Below are positions 33,786-41,568 of a stretch of 64,000 bases of DNA, piece by piece; positions within the stretch are counted from its first letter, which is position 1, and every line of letters starts with the position of its first letter. The notes below the pieces were generated by a model, which searched no databases, was not told the origin of the DNA, and worked only from the letters and a program-made list of their open reading frames with translations. The position numbers and the translations under genes were made by a program. Location: assembly GCF_051131135.1 (NCBI RefSeq), contig NZ_CP151274.1:372001-436000 (forward strand), read 5' to 3'. The stretch comes from Thermogladius sp023256015 (lineage in GTDB: Archaea > Thermoproteota > Thermoprotei_A > Sulfolobales > Desulfurococcaceae).

Positions 33786-34578
33786 CTTCTTCCGGCTGAT
33801 GTCCTGGGGCGAGGTCAGGCGGGTGATCGACTCGGCGGACGTCGTCCTGCACGTGCTCGACATCAGAGACCCGCTCTCCACGCTGAGCGCGCGGGTCGAG
33901 AGCATAGTCCGCCGCCAGGGAAAGGAACTAGTCCTCGTCTTGAACAAGGCCGACCTCGTGCCCAGGGATGTAGCCGAGGCCTGGAAGAGGTACTTCGCTG
34001 GAAGGGGCTACAACGCGGTCTACGTGTCGACCACTAGACACCAGGGCACGCTCATACTTAGAAGGACTATAAAGCGCGTAGCACCGGGACTCCCGACGGT
34101 CGTGGCCGTAGTCGGGTTCCCGAAGACTGGGAAGTCGTCTATAATCAACGCCTTGAAGGGGAGGCGATCCGCCCCAACAAGCCCCTATCCCGGTTCCCCA
34201 GGCTACACCAAGGGCGTCCAGTTCGTTAGAGTAGACAAGGACATTCTCATGTTAGACACCCCTGGCGTGATCCCCATAGAGGGAGACCCGCTGGAGAGGG
34301 TTATCAGGGGGACCCCCGTCGAGCACATCGAGGACCCGGTAGGGATAGCCCACATGCTGATCAAGAGGGTTCTCGAGAAAAGGCCCGACGCCTTCAAGAA
34401 GGCCTATGGCCTCGACTCCGTGGACCCCGAGGAGATACTGAGGGCTATAGCGGCCAGGCACGGCTGGTTCTATAAGAAGAGTGGGGAGCCCCTCGTTGAC
34501 GAGGCGGCTCGCAAGGTTATTAGGGATTTCCACGATGGTCTGATACCGTACTACGTCGAACCCGTGGAGGCGGAGTGA
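33769..34578 (+). CDS. Circularly permuted GTPase (YlqF/NOG2-like)
   Basis: This 269-residue protein shows the permuted GTPase order: NKADLVPRD (G4) comes first, then GFPKTGKSSIINAL (G1), then DTPGVIPIEG (G3). This is typical of YlqF/RbgA-like large-subunit assembly GTPases. The C-terminal part (LIKRVLEKRPDAFKKAYG and the FHDGLIPYYVEP end) fits the archaeal family. The start is GTG inside the Fap7 gene. Fap7 and this GTPase together suggest a ribosome-assembly module. Confidence 0.93.
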   Translation: MSRRPSFFRLMSWGEVRRVIDSADVVLHVLDIRDPLSTLSARVESIVRRQGKELVLVLNKADLVPRDVAEAWKRYFAGRGYNAVYVSTTRHQGTLILRRTIKRVAPGLPTVVAVVGFPKTGKSSIINALKGRRSAPTSPYPGSPGYTKGVQFVRVDKDILMLDTPGVIPIEGDPLERVIRGTPVEHIEDPVGIAHMLIKRVLEKRPDAFKKAYGLDSVDPEEILRAIAARHGWFYKKSGEPLVDEAARKVIRDFHDGLIPYYVEPVEAE

Positions 34579-34784
34579 GCACGGCGATGGGGGTGCGCGT
34601 GAGGATAACAGGTGAGGGAGAGCGCGTCGTCGAGAACGTCTCTAGCGTGAGGGAGCTGCTGTCCAGAGTAGGCCTGGTGGGAGAGGAGGTGGTCGTGCTC
34701 CGGAACGGCGTCATACTGACAGAGGACGACGAGCTGAGCGACGGGGACGAGGTAATAGTCTACGTGGTGAAGTCCGGTGGCTGA
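34575..34784 (+). CDS. Ubiquitin-fold protein ending in Gly-Gly (MoaD/ThiS/SAMP-like), copy 1
   Basis: This 69-residue protein has the small beta-grasp pattern (RVRITGEGERVV, SVRELLSRVGLVGEEVVVLRNGVIL, ELSDGDEVIVYVVKSGG) and a terminal GG. It is probably a sulphur carrier or protein modifier activated by the E1-like enzyme next to it. Starts at GTG 34575, overlapping the GTPase stop (GTGA), with ATG 34587 as alternative. Its GG-stop codons lie in the overlap with the start of the E1 gene. Confidence 0.88.
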   Translation: MSTAMGVRVRITGEGERVVENVSSVRELLSRVGLVGEEVVVLRNGVILTEDDELSDGDEVIVYVVKSGG

Positions 34785-35517
34785 GAGTGCGGGGTTGAGC
34801 GAGTTCGAGAGAGAGCTCTACAGCAGGCAACTAAAGCTGATAGGAGAAGAGGGGCAGCTGAAGCTGAAGAAGGCCAGGGTCCTCGTCGCCGGTCTAGGCG
34901 GTCTAGGCTCAGCCGTATCGATCTACCTGGCAGCCATGGGTGTGGGGAACCTCTACATACTGGACAGAGAGGTGGTTGAGGTCAGCAACCTCCAGAGGCA
35001 GGTGCTGTACTCAATAGACGACCTTGGCAAGCCCAAGCCGCTCGCAGCCGCTGAGAAGCTCAGGAAGCTGAACCCGAACACGAACGTCCAGCCCATATAC
35101 GCCGAGGCCTCCGAGAGCCTCTTGTCGAGCATAGACGTGGACGTGTACGTCGACGCGTTTGACAACTGGCCTGCTAGGTTCGTACTGGACAAGGTCGCCT
35201 GGTCTAAGAGAAAGCCCCTTGTCCACGGGGGTGTCAGGGGCTTCTACGGACAGGTGACAGTCATCCTCCCCGGGGTGACACCCTGTCTTAGGGCCCTGTT
35301 CCCGATTACCGACGAGACCAGGGAAGAGTCCCCTCTCCAGGTATTCCCCACAACGCCGGGGATCATAGGTCTAATTGAGGCCCTGGAGACCGCCAAGATA
35401 ATCCTAGGCGTGGGCGGCCTCCTAGTCAACAAGCTGCTCGTCTACAACGGTCTCCAGCCGTCTTTCGAGGTTATCGAGTTCAAGCCCGACCCAAAAATGT
35501 TCGAGAGGTGCCAGTGA
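34777..35517 (+). CDS. E1-like ThiF/MoeB/UbaA-type adenylyltransferase
   Basis: This 246-residue enzyme has the nucleotide-binding GLGGLGSAVSIYLAAMGVG loop (about 39-57), the VEVSNLQRQVLY segment with the conserved Asn/Arg, and the DVDVYVDAFDNWPARF region. It would adenylate the C-terminal Gly of a ubiquitin-fold partner. The zinc-binding cysteine pair usual in MoeB/UbaA (CxxC before the LFP region) reads TPCLRALFP, so one Cys is missing there. No Cys-containing crossover loop is clearly visible. The start is GTG at 34777. Ends 3 bases from the convergent modifier gene. Confidence 0.95.
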   Translation: MAESAGLSEFERELYSRQLKLIGEEGQLKLKKARVLVAGLGGLGSAVSIYLAAMGVGNLYILDREVVEVSNLQRQVLYSIDDLGKPKPLAAAEKLRKLNPNTNVQPIYAEASESLLSSIDVDVYVDAFDNWPARFVLDKVAWSKRKPLVHGGVRGFYGQVTVILPGVTPCLRALFPITDETREESPLQVFPTTPGIIGLIEALETAKIILGVGGLLVNKLLVYNGLQPSFEVIEFKPDPKMFERCQ

Positions 35518-35520
35518 GGC

Positions 35521-35784
35521 TCAACCACCCATCTCGGGCGTCATGAATGTGACCCTGTCGCCGTCCCGGAGCCTGTAGTCGGGGCTGAGTACAGGCCTGT
35601 CGTTTACGAAGGTCACGAAGACGAAGTGTCCTTGGGAGTACCTCTTGTATATCCTCGGGTTGAGCTTACTGGACACCGTCTTCACCAGCTCGTCTAGCGT
35701 GGCGCCCTCCGGTAGCTCGACCTCCATCGCGAAGACGCCGGACATCTCGCTCGCCCTCCCGGTGAAGACGACCTTCACCTTCAC
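35521..35784 (-). CDS. Ubiquitin-fold protein ending in Gly-Gly (MoaD-like), copy 2
   Basis: This 87-residue protein begins KVVFTGRASEMSGVFAMEVELPEGATLDELV and ends with RDGDRVTFMTPEMGG, the MoaD/SAMP1 pattern with terminal GG. It may supply sulphur to molybdopterin/tungstopterin synthase or act as a modifier. No MoaE lies within this window. It converges on the E1 gene and follows copy 3 on the same strand with a 2-base gap. Confidence 0.9.
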   Translation of the reverse strand: MKVKVVFTGRASEMSGVFAMEVELPEGATLDELVKTVSSKLNPRIYKRYSQGHFVFVTFVNDRPVLSPDYRLRDGDRVTFMTPEMGG

Positions 35785-35786
35785 CG

Positions 35787-35999
35787 TCAGCCACCCGGCG
35801 CTTCCTCTATAACTACAACTCTATCCCCGGCCCTTATAAGAGTCCACGGCTCGTCCGCGATTCTGTCGTTTACCAAGACTATGAGGTTGCCGCTGAAACC
35901 GCGCTCCACTATGGTCCTCACGAGCTCTGCCAGCGTTATGGAGTCCCCGGGTACTTCGACCCAGACCCTGCTGGGTAGTACGAGGGCCCTCACGGGCAT
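35787..35999 (-). CDS. Ubiquitin-fold protein ending in Gly-Gly, copy 3
   Basis: This 70-residue protein begins MPVRALVLPSRVWVEVPGDSITLAELVRTIVER and ends with RAGDRVVVIEEAPGG. It has the small beta-grasp layout of ThiS/MoaD with terminal GG and is less similar to MoaD than copy 2. Within the window it forms, with copies 1 and 2 and the E1, a small modifier cluster. Its start lies 9 bases from the permease stop, so the three minus-strand genes may share a transcript. Confidence 0.88.
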   Translation of the reverse strand: MPVRALVLPSRVWVEVPGDSITLAELVRTIVERGFSGNLIVLVNDRIADEPWTLIRAGDRVVVIEEAPGG

Positions 36000-36008
36000 A
36001 GGCGGCTC

Positions 36009-37526
36009 CTACATGCTAGCCACTGTTAGAGTCCAAGCAATGGCGACCACTACCTCGATGGTCGTAGCGACCAGGGCTATCTTCAGCCACTCGCCCCACC
36101 CTATCTTCATCTTGTTCTTCTCGCTCAGGCCCACGGCTATTATGTTCGCCGAGCTGCCTATCGGCGTGTAGTTCCCGCCGAACACGCCGCCGTATAGTAG
36201 GGCCCAGAACGCCGCAGCCGAGCCCCCGATCGAGACCAGCGTCTGCGCGACGGGTGTCAGGGCCACTATGACGGACAAGTTGTCTAAGACGCTGCTTAGG
36301 CCCGCCGAGAGAACCAGCATGATGGTGTACAGGAGCGGGAAGGACACCGCGCCTGTCAAAGAGCTTAGCAGGACTGTCAGGTAAGCCAGCTTGGAGGCCA
36401 CGCCAGACCAGAACAGAGAGTAGCCTAGCATGAAGAGCGAGATGAAGAATATTATAGAGGGCCACTCGACGCCCTTCTCGAGCACCTCGCCCATTCTCGA
36501 GGCGCCGATAAGGGGGGTCGACACCATTATCAGCGGGTAGGGTGTGAAGGCCAGCAGAGCGTGGGGGTCTACGTTAATGCCCCCTAGGAGGCTTATCGCC
36601 CTCGACAGCTGGTCGTTTACCCCGACGAGGGTCAGGAAGGCTATTAGTATTACCAGGCCCCCCTTGACCCTGGTGATCTCGCTGGGCGAAAGCGAGGTGT
36701 AGAAGCGCGCCGCTATCTTGTCTATCATGTCCCTGCTCAACCTCTCGCCGAAACCCGAGAGGTAGCCTCTCGCGAGCGCGGAGAACACCACTACCAGGAG
36801 CGCTAGGTTTAGCAGGGACAGGGGTAAAGCCTTGACTATGAAGGACGTTATACTGAGGTTCGCTGTGAAGGCCAAGTAGAGCCCTATGGGGTTCCCCACG
36901 GGCAGGGCGACGCTGCCCGTGTTGGTTGCTAGGACTGACAGTATGATCAGAGGCCTCACGTCGTAGCCTGTGAGCTTGTACATGTCGAAGACCAGCATGA
37001 GCACGTACGTGATACTAGCTACTTCGCCCACGGCCAGCGAGAGGAACCAGGAGAGGATGGACAAGTAAGCCACGACCAGTACAGGGTTGCCGCGGCTGGC
37101 CTCCAGCACTCTTATAGCGAGGTACTCGAAGACCCTCAGCGACCTCAGGACGTAGGCGAGGGTCATGCTACCGATTAGGAAGAGGATCAGCCCCCACTCA
37201 ACGCCCCCTAACACCAGCTGCGGGGAGGCAACACCCAGGAAGACTATCGCGGAGACGCCGAGGAGGGCCGCGTAGTACCTGTACTCCATCGAGATCACCG
37301 TGAGGGCTATCACGACGAGGAAGAAGCCCAGGCTAGCGCCCTGCTCCACTATGCTCCTCGCGGAGTTTATCAGCGAAGGGTCCAAGCAGCCTCCTCTCAC
37401 ACTACACCAAGCGTCGATGATGCTCTTACCCACCCCCTCGTACGGTACCCTGATGAGGTACATGCCGGCGAACGACAACACGAGGATCACGAGAGATACT
37501 ATTAGACCCTTCTTCACGTTGTCCAT
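36009..37526 (-). CDS. ArsB/NhaD ion transporter superfamily permease
   Basis: This 505-residue membrane protein has about eleven to twelve hydrophobic segments. It contains the duplicated GNPIG / NYTPIGSSANI signatures (SVALPVGNPIGLYLAF and FGGNYTPIGSSANIIAVGL) of the IT superfamily, such as NhaD and ArsB. The ion is not clear from sequence: Na+/H+ exchange or oxyanion efflux are both possible. The N-terminus includes an external loop with two Cys (WCSVRGGC). The start is ATG at 37526. Confidence 0.9.
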   Translation of the reverse strand: MDNVKKGLIVSLVILVLSFAGMYLIRVPYEGVGKSIIDAWCSVRGGCLDPSLINSARSIVEQGASLGFFLVVIALTVISMEYRYYAALLGVSAIVFLGVASPQLVLGGVEWGLILFLIGSMTLAYVLRSLRVFEYLAIRVLEASRGNPVLVVAYLSILSWFLSLAVGEVASITYVLMLVFDMYKLTGYDVRPLIILSVLATNTGSVALPVGNPIGLYLAFTANLSITSFIVKALPLSLLNLALLVVVFSALARGYLSGFGERLSRDMIDKIAARFYTSLSPSEITRVKGGLVILIAFLTLVGVNDQLSRAISLLGGINVDPHALLAFTPYPLIMVSTPLIGASRMGEVLEKGVEWPSIIFFISLFMLGYSLFWSGVASKLAYLTVLLSSLTGAVSFPLLYTIMLVLSAGLSSVLDNLSVIVALTPVAQTLVSIGGSAAAFWALLYGGVFGGNYTPIGSSANIIAVGLSEKNKMKIGWGEWLKIALVATTIEVVVAIAWTLTVASM

Positions 37527-38129
37527 CGAAACCGCCCCGGGTAACGGCTTATGTTGAACAACGCCTAAAAATACGCTCTCTCATAACCCACGAGCACCGC
37601 ACCGGGTTCCGCGAGGATCCCCGGGCTTTGGCCGAGGGGCTCCGGCACCCTACCACCCTCCACGCCACCGATAGCCAACCTAGTTACATATCATCAAGGG
37701 CGGGCCTCTCGAGGACGAGCCCAGCAACCAAGAGTCTTACTCGGGAGGCCGCTCGACAAAACGCGTCCACGCTAGTGTAGCCAGGACAGCGACCACTACA
37801 GCCAGGGTGAAGGCGCCCACTGTGGTTCCAGGCGGAGTGGTGTCGCTCTGCCCACCGCCCGCGCTGAGATCTACAGCTGGATTCGCCTCCAAGCAACCTC
37901 GTGCTAGACCTGTATGTGGAACAGGCGCCGCTCTACGGCGGCTGGCGAGGGCGTCGGTATCCCTGTTACGGCTCCCGTCAGGGCTGGAAAACGGCCTGCT
38001 CCCCACCTTCTTCCCGCGTGTATACAAAACCCAGAACTCCACTCGAGCGGGCCGACCCCGCTACCAACAATTGACGGAGTTGACAGGATTTGTGCGGCTC
38101 GTAGGGCTCGCAAAAATAGAAAATCGGGT
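37527..38129. other. Gene-poor region with possible decayed anchor of a surface protein
   Basis: About 600 bases between the permease start and the DUF2148 gene. The minus strand holds a short frame (37737-38042) whose C-terminal third is a hydrophobic anchor (TVGAFTLAVVVAVLATLAWTRFVE) after a Pro/Gly/Thr-rich linker, resembling the tail of a secreted or surface protein. The rest of that frame shows no recognisable domain, suggesting a decayed gene end. No RNA gene or clear promoter was seen. Confidence 0.4.
37737..38042 (-). pseudogene. Possible remnant: C-terminal membrane anchor of a surface protein
   Basis: The C-terminal linker (ANPAVDLSAGGGQSDTTPPG) plus a single transmembrane segment and a basic end fit archaeal secreted-protein anchors. 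The N-terminal part has no family signal, and no upstream body of a surface protein is present. This may be chance; base use is host-like. Confidence 0.3.
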
Positions 38130-38633
38130 TCAGCGAGGCCACTTCCGGTCGAAGTATATGTTCTTCGAGGTCGCGGAGAGGGGTATACCGTAGACCACGT
38201 CTGCCTGTATTAAGCCGAGCTCCTGCGCCGCGACGCCCACCGAGAACATGACCCTGTTGTCGACGTTCAGGATCTGGGCTGTCTTGACCGCCGAGCCGAT
38301 GGCTATACCGAGGTTCACGAGGCAGTTCACCAAGTCGACGTCTAAGCCCCACCTCTTAGGCGACTCGAGCCCCAGCTTGAGGAACCTGCAGCCGACCAAA
38401 AACACGGCTTTACTCGCCCTGACAGACTCTGCGTCCCTCCTGAAGAACTCCCCGTAGACTGGCGCCAGCTCCTCCATCTTCGAGGCCAGCCTCTCGATCT
38501 CGCCTCTGTCTGTCACTAGAGCCGTGACGACGTTGTCGACCCCCCTAGCCTTCGGGGCTGTCTTAGCCGCTACCGCCATCAGCCTAGCTGCCTCTAGTAT
38601 GCCCTCGCTTATCAAGGCCTCCTCGTTTATCAA
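38130..38633 (-). CDS. DUF2148 family protein without the usual CxxC ferredoxin motif
   Basis: Reads ALISEGILEAARLMAVAAKTAPKARGVDNVVTALVT, then ESVRASKAVFLVG and NLGIAIGSAVKTAQILNVDNRVMFSVGVAAQELG, ending SATSKNIYFDR. These are hallmarks of DUF2148 (a ferredoxin-like domain family of unknown role). The Cys-rich CGxCG loop usual after FLVG is replaced by CRFLKLGLESPKRWG, leaving only one or two cysteines, so a cluster is unlikely. The TTG at 38633 matches the family start (LINEEALISEGI); the open frame upstream is not homologous. Confidence 0.82.
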   Translation of the reverse strand: MINEEALISEGILEAARLMAVAAKTAPKARGVDNVVTALVTDRGEIERLASKMEELAPVYGEFFRRDAESVRASKAVFLVGCRFLKLGLESPKRWGLDVDLVNCLVNLGIAIGSAVKTAQILNVDNRVMFSVGVAAQELGLIQADVVYGIPLSATSKNIYFDRKWPR

Positions 38634-38768
38634 CCCGACCACCCTTAGTAGTGGACTGCAGGAGAGGGAAATCGTCCTTGCGTTAGACAGGGCTAACACA
38701 CGGCCACGACGCCCCGTGGGCGACAGGATACCGGGTCTAGGACACTTGATGGAGAAAAAGGTGGTTTG

Positions 38769-38802
38769 ACGGCTGATCGAGACAGGATCTTTTGATCGAG
38801 CC
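38769..38802. repeat. Imperfect hairpin ACGGCT-GATC / GATCG-AGCCGT
   Basis: Ten paired bases with one bulge, loop of about 13 bases. Lies upstream of the DUF2148 gene. Could be a terminator or structural element; nothing distinguishes these. Confidence 0.4.
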
Positions 38803-39301
38803 GTGGAAGTTAATCCCCGGTTAACTTGACTGGAGGGCAGTTAACCAGGCCCCCTCCGCGTCGAGGGCGGGGAAACACTGTAAACAGGGGTCGGAGAAGA
38901 TCCCCGGGTTAGGGTTGATCATGTACGACAAAAGTATTGTGTACAAGGACGGACTACCCCAAGGAGTCGAAATACGCGGTCAAAAACCCCGAGCCAGACT
39001 CATGTATTCCATACTGGATTTACGAAGAGGCATCAATATGTCATGGCTTGAAATACACTGTAATGATTTCTGTGGAAGTAGTACTCCTCGTACCCGCCAC
39101 ATCTGGGCGAGGGCCCAAATGACACAGGTGTTGCGGGAGGTTTAGCCCTTGATCTCCCCGGCCGGGTAACACCAATAAGCGGCTACTCTGTGTATTTAAG
39201 AGGGTCACGCCTTCATGTACAACAGTATGCTTTATTGAGCTGATAGTCATCGTAATTACTGCACTTTTCAATGTCTAAATATTGTCCGGTGTAACCGAGT
39301 A

Positions 39302-39374
39302 GACTCGATCAAGGGGGCCAGGCGAGGTTTGATATAGGTTCTACGGCACCCCCGGCCCCTTGATCCGACGAGTC
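39302..39374. repeat. Long hairpin GACTCG-ATCAAGGGG...CCCCTTGAT-CGAGTC
   Basis: Arms 39302-39319 and 39354-39374 pair over about 17 bases with a small bulge; the loop is about 34 bases. It lies in non-coding DNA upstream of trmO and could be an RNA structure or a mobile-element end. No similar copy was seen in the window. Confidence 0.5.
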
Positions 39375-39534
39375 CCGTAATACCTCCGTTTCCTCTAGAC
39401 GCCGTAATGTTTTATCTTTACTGGTCGATGTCTGTGCTTTAACAGTTATGATAGATCGCCTCGTAATCAAAGCTGCCTTTACACGGTCTTAGACTAATGG
39501 GGGTGCTACCTCAAGGAGCCGATCATGGGCTAAG

Positions 39535-39543
39535 GGATATATT
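39535..39543 (+). promoter_or_regulatory. TATA box of trmO
   Basis: GGATATATT about 30 bases ahead of the GTG at 39569. Its position supports that start over the ATG at 39497, which lies upstream of it. Confidence 0.5.
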
Positions 39544-39568
39544 CCACCTAAAGCCATTCAAACCAGGG

Positions 39569-40081
39569 GTGTCTTGTACGGAGATATGCCTGAGGCCCAT
39601 CGGCTTTGTTAGGCACGGCTTCAGTGACGAGGTGGTCAGGAACAGCGTCGAGGGTGTACCGGGCTGCGTCGAGGTCCTACCCGAGTACGCGGACGGCCTC
39701 CTCAACCTTGAGGGGTTCTCACACATTATCGTGATAGCCTTCCTCCACAAGACGAGCGAGGATGACAGGAAAGTTCTCAGAGTCAAGCACAGGAGGCTGT
39801 GCAGGCTGGGGATAGACATAGAGGACCTCCCCGAGGTGGGGGTTTTCGCGACCGACAGCCCCCACCGACCCAACCCGATCGCCCTCTCCATCCTGAGGGT
39901 CAGAGGTATCGAGGGGCGGAAGATACACGTGGAGAACCTCGACTTGTTCGACGGGACGCCCGTCCTCGACATCAAGCCGTACGATAGGGGGAGGGTAGTC
40001 CAGGACTTGAAGCAGCCATGGTGGGCCGAGGAGCTCGAGAGGAGGATACGCGAGAGGCTGGGCAAGACCATCACCCCGTGA
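39569..40081 (+). CDS. trmO: TrmO-like tRNA methyltransferase (TsaA/YaeB family)
   Basis: The protein has about 170 residues with LRPIGFVRHGFSDEV, SHIIVIAFLHKT, TDSPHRPNPIALSILRVRGIEG and LDIKPYDRG, the TrmO/VirR core. Bacterial TrmO adds the N6-methyl of m6t6A37 in tRNA-Thr. The frame also opens at ATG 39497, but a TATA box lies at 39535-39543, so the GTG at 39569 (giving SCTEICLRPIG) is preferred. A weak hairpin with T-run (about 40166-40187) could end the transcript. Confidence 0.92.
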   Translation: MSCTEICLRPIGFVRHGFSDEVVRNSVEGVPGCVEVLPEYADGLLNLEGFSHIIVIAFLHKTSEDDRKVLRVKHRRLCRLGIDIEDLPEVGVFATDSPHRPNPIALSILRVRGIEGRKIHVENLDLFDGTPVLDIKPYDRGRVVQDLKQPWWAEELERRIRERLGKTITP

Positions 40082-40264
40082 CCCCCGAGGGCTGAAAGCT
40101 GGGCGGGACGAGAAGGCGTTTACACCGCGTGGAGACCCCGCCGCTTCTCTAACGACTCCTAGTAGCTCGAGCGTTGTTCGAGTTTTGCGTATATACGTCC
40201 AGCCCCTCCTATTACACGTAAGTATTTGGGACAGCGGGGTATGTATCTAGGTTGGAGGGAAAAG

Positions 40265-40272
40265 TTTATATT
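40265..40272 (+). promoter_or_regulatory. TATA box of the subtilisin-like protease gene
   Basis: TTTATATT, about 37-43 bases ahead of the start codons at 40302/40308. Confidence 0.5.
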
Positions 40273-40307
40273 TCCTAGCCGTAGAGAATTTTACCCTCGG
40301 TGTGAAT

Positions 40308-41543
40308 ATGAAAAAGTGGCTCGTAGCCCTCGTCGTCGTAATGTTCTTGACCACCATCCTACTATCGGCCGAGACAGCTGCCGCCCCTGCGACCGTTGAG
40401 AGGGTTGTTGTAAGGGTAAGCCCCTCGGCCAACTACGCGCTTGTCAAGGCCCAGGTACTAGACGCCTCTAGGAGGCTTGGAGGGGCCCTAGTCAGCGAGA
40501 TACCCGAGATAAGGGCGGTCGTCCTGGCAGTGCCCAGTAGCGCGAAGGCGGCTATAGCGAGGATATCGGGCGTCCTGCTCGTCGAGGAGGACAAGCCGGC
40601 CAGGCTGCACGGCGAGGTCCAGTGGAACGTCAACATGGTCAACGCGCCGCAGGTCTGGTCGGCCTACAGCCCGTACTACGGTAACGCAGCCTACGGCTAC
40701 TATTCCACCGTAAGAGTGGCCGTCGTCGACACCGGTATCGACTACAAGCACCCGGACTTGAACGGGGCTGTGACCTGGTGTGTCGTGTCCCTGAACAACG
40801 GGGCGACCTTCTACAAGGGCACAGACCTGAGTAAGTGCTCAGACCCCAACGGGCACGGCACCCACGTAGCCGGGATCATCGCCGCCAGGCTGAACGGGGC
40901 GGGCGTCGCAGGCGTGGCTCCCAAGGCGCTGTTGTACGCTATCAGAGTGCTGAGCGCCTCTGGTAGCGGGTACGTCAGCGATATAGCCAAGGGCATCATC
41001 GAGGCCACTAAGGGCCCAGACGGCGTCGCCGGTACCAGCGACGACGCGGACGTCATCTCTATGTCCCTGGGCAGCTCCTCCGACAGCACGACCCTACACG
41101 ACGCCGTCAAGTACGCCTACAGCTACGGCGTAGTGCTGGTCGCGGCCTCAGGTAATGAGGGCGCCAGCTACCCAGACTACCCGGCCGCCTACCCGGAGGT
41201 GCTGGCCGTGGGCGCCGTGGACTCCAACGGGAACGTGCCGAGCTGGAGCAACAGGTACCCTGACGTGGCCGCGCCGGGCGTCAACATCCTGTCGACCTAC
41301 CCTGGCGGTAAGTACGCCTACATGAGCGGTACCTCGATGGCCACACCCCACGTCTCGGCGATAGCCGCTCTGATACAGGCTCTAAGGCTGGCCGCGGGCA
41401 AAGCCAAGCTGACGCCCGACAAGGTCTACTACGCGATAGAGTACACCGCGTACAACCCGACCGGCTACAGCTACGACCCGCTCTACGGCTACGGTATAGT
41501 GGACGCGAAGGCCGCGGTCGACTACGCGCTCTACTATATGTGA
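40308..41543 (+). CDS. Secreted subtilisin-like serine protease
   Basis: The protein has a signal peptide (first 27 residues, core LVALVVVMFLTTILLSAETAAA), a short I9-type propeptide (to about residue 105) and an S8 catalytic domain. Catalytic residues are Asp in VAVVDTGIDYKHPDL (141), His in NGHGTHVAG (183), oxyanion Asn in ASGNEG (283) and Ser in SGTSMATPH (343). The ATG at 40308 is chosen over the GTG at 40302; GGTG stands just ahead. It probably degrades extracellular peptides for growth. About 411 residues, no extra C-terminal domain or anchor. Confidence 0.96.
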   Translation: MKKWLVALVVVMFLTTILLSAETAAAPATVERVVVRVSPSANYALVKAQVLDASRRLGGALVSEIPEIRAVVLAVPSSAKAAIARISGVLLVEEDKPARLHGEVQWNVNMVNAPQVWSAYSPYYGNAAYGYYSTVRVAVVDTGIDYKHPDLNGAVTWCVVSLNNGATFYKGTDLSKCSDPNGHGTHVAGIIAARLNGAGVAGVAPKALLYAIRVLSASGSGYVSDIAKGIIEATKGPDGVAGTSDDADVISMSLGSSSDSTTLHDAVKYAYSYGVVLVAASGNEGASYPDYPAAYPEVLAVGAVDSNGNVPSWSNRYPDVAAPGVNILSTYPGGKYAYMSGTSMATPHVSAIAALIQALRLAAGKAKLTPDKVYYAIEYTAYNPTGYSYDPLYGYGIVDAKAAVDYALYYM

Positions 41544-41568
41544 GCCCAGTCTCTTTTTACCCTCCCCC

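Larger units (their letters stand above)
38634..39568. other. Gene-poor region with hairpins
   Basis: About 930 bases without a confident gene. It holds two imperfect hairpins (38769-38802 and 39302-39374), a frame 38915-39145 (76 codons) with no recognisable content, and the TATA box of trmO (39535-39543). The 38937-39122 frame contains a hydrophobic end (TVMISVEVVLLVPAT) and may be part of a decayed gene. Confidence 0.5.

Noticed and set aside
38915..39145. 76-codon frame in the gene-poor region
   Set aside because: No ribosome site or recognisable content; other frames of equal length overlap. It may be decayed DNA.
40166..40187. Hairpin CTCGA...TCGAG with T run as terminator of trmO
   Set aside because: The stem has only five pairs and the T run is four bases; archaeal terminators rarely depend on hairpins. 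Too weak to list.
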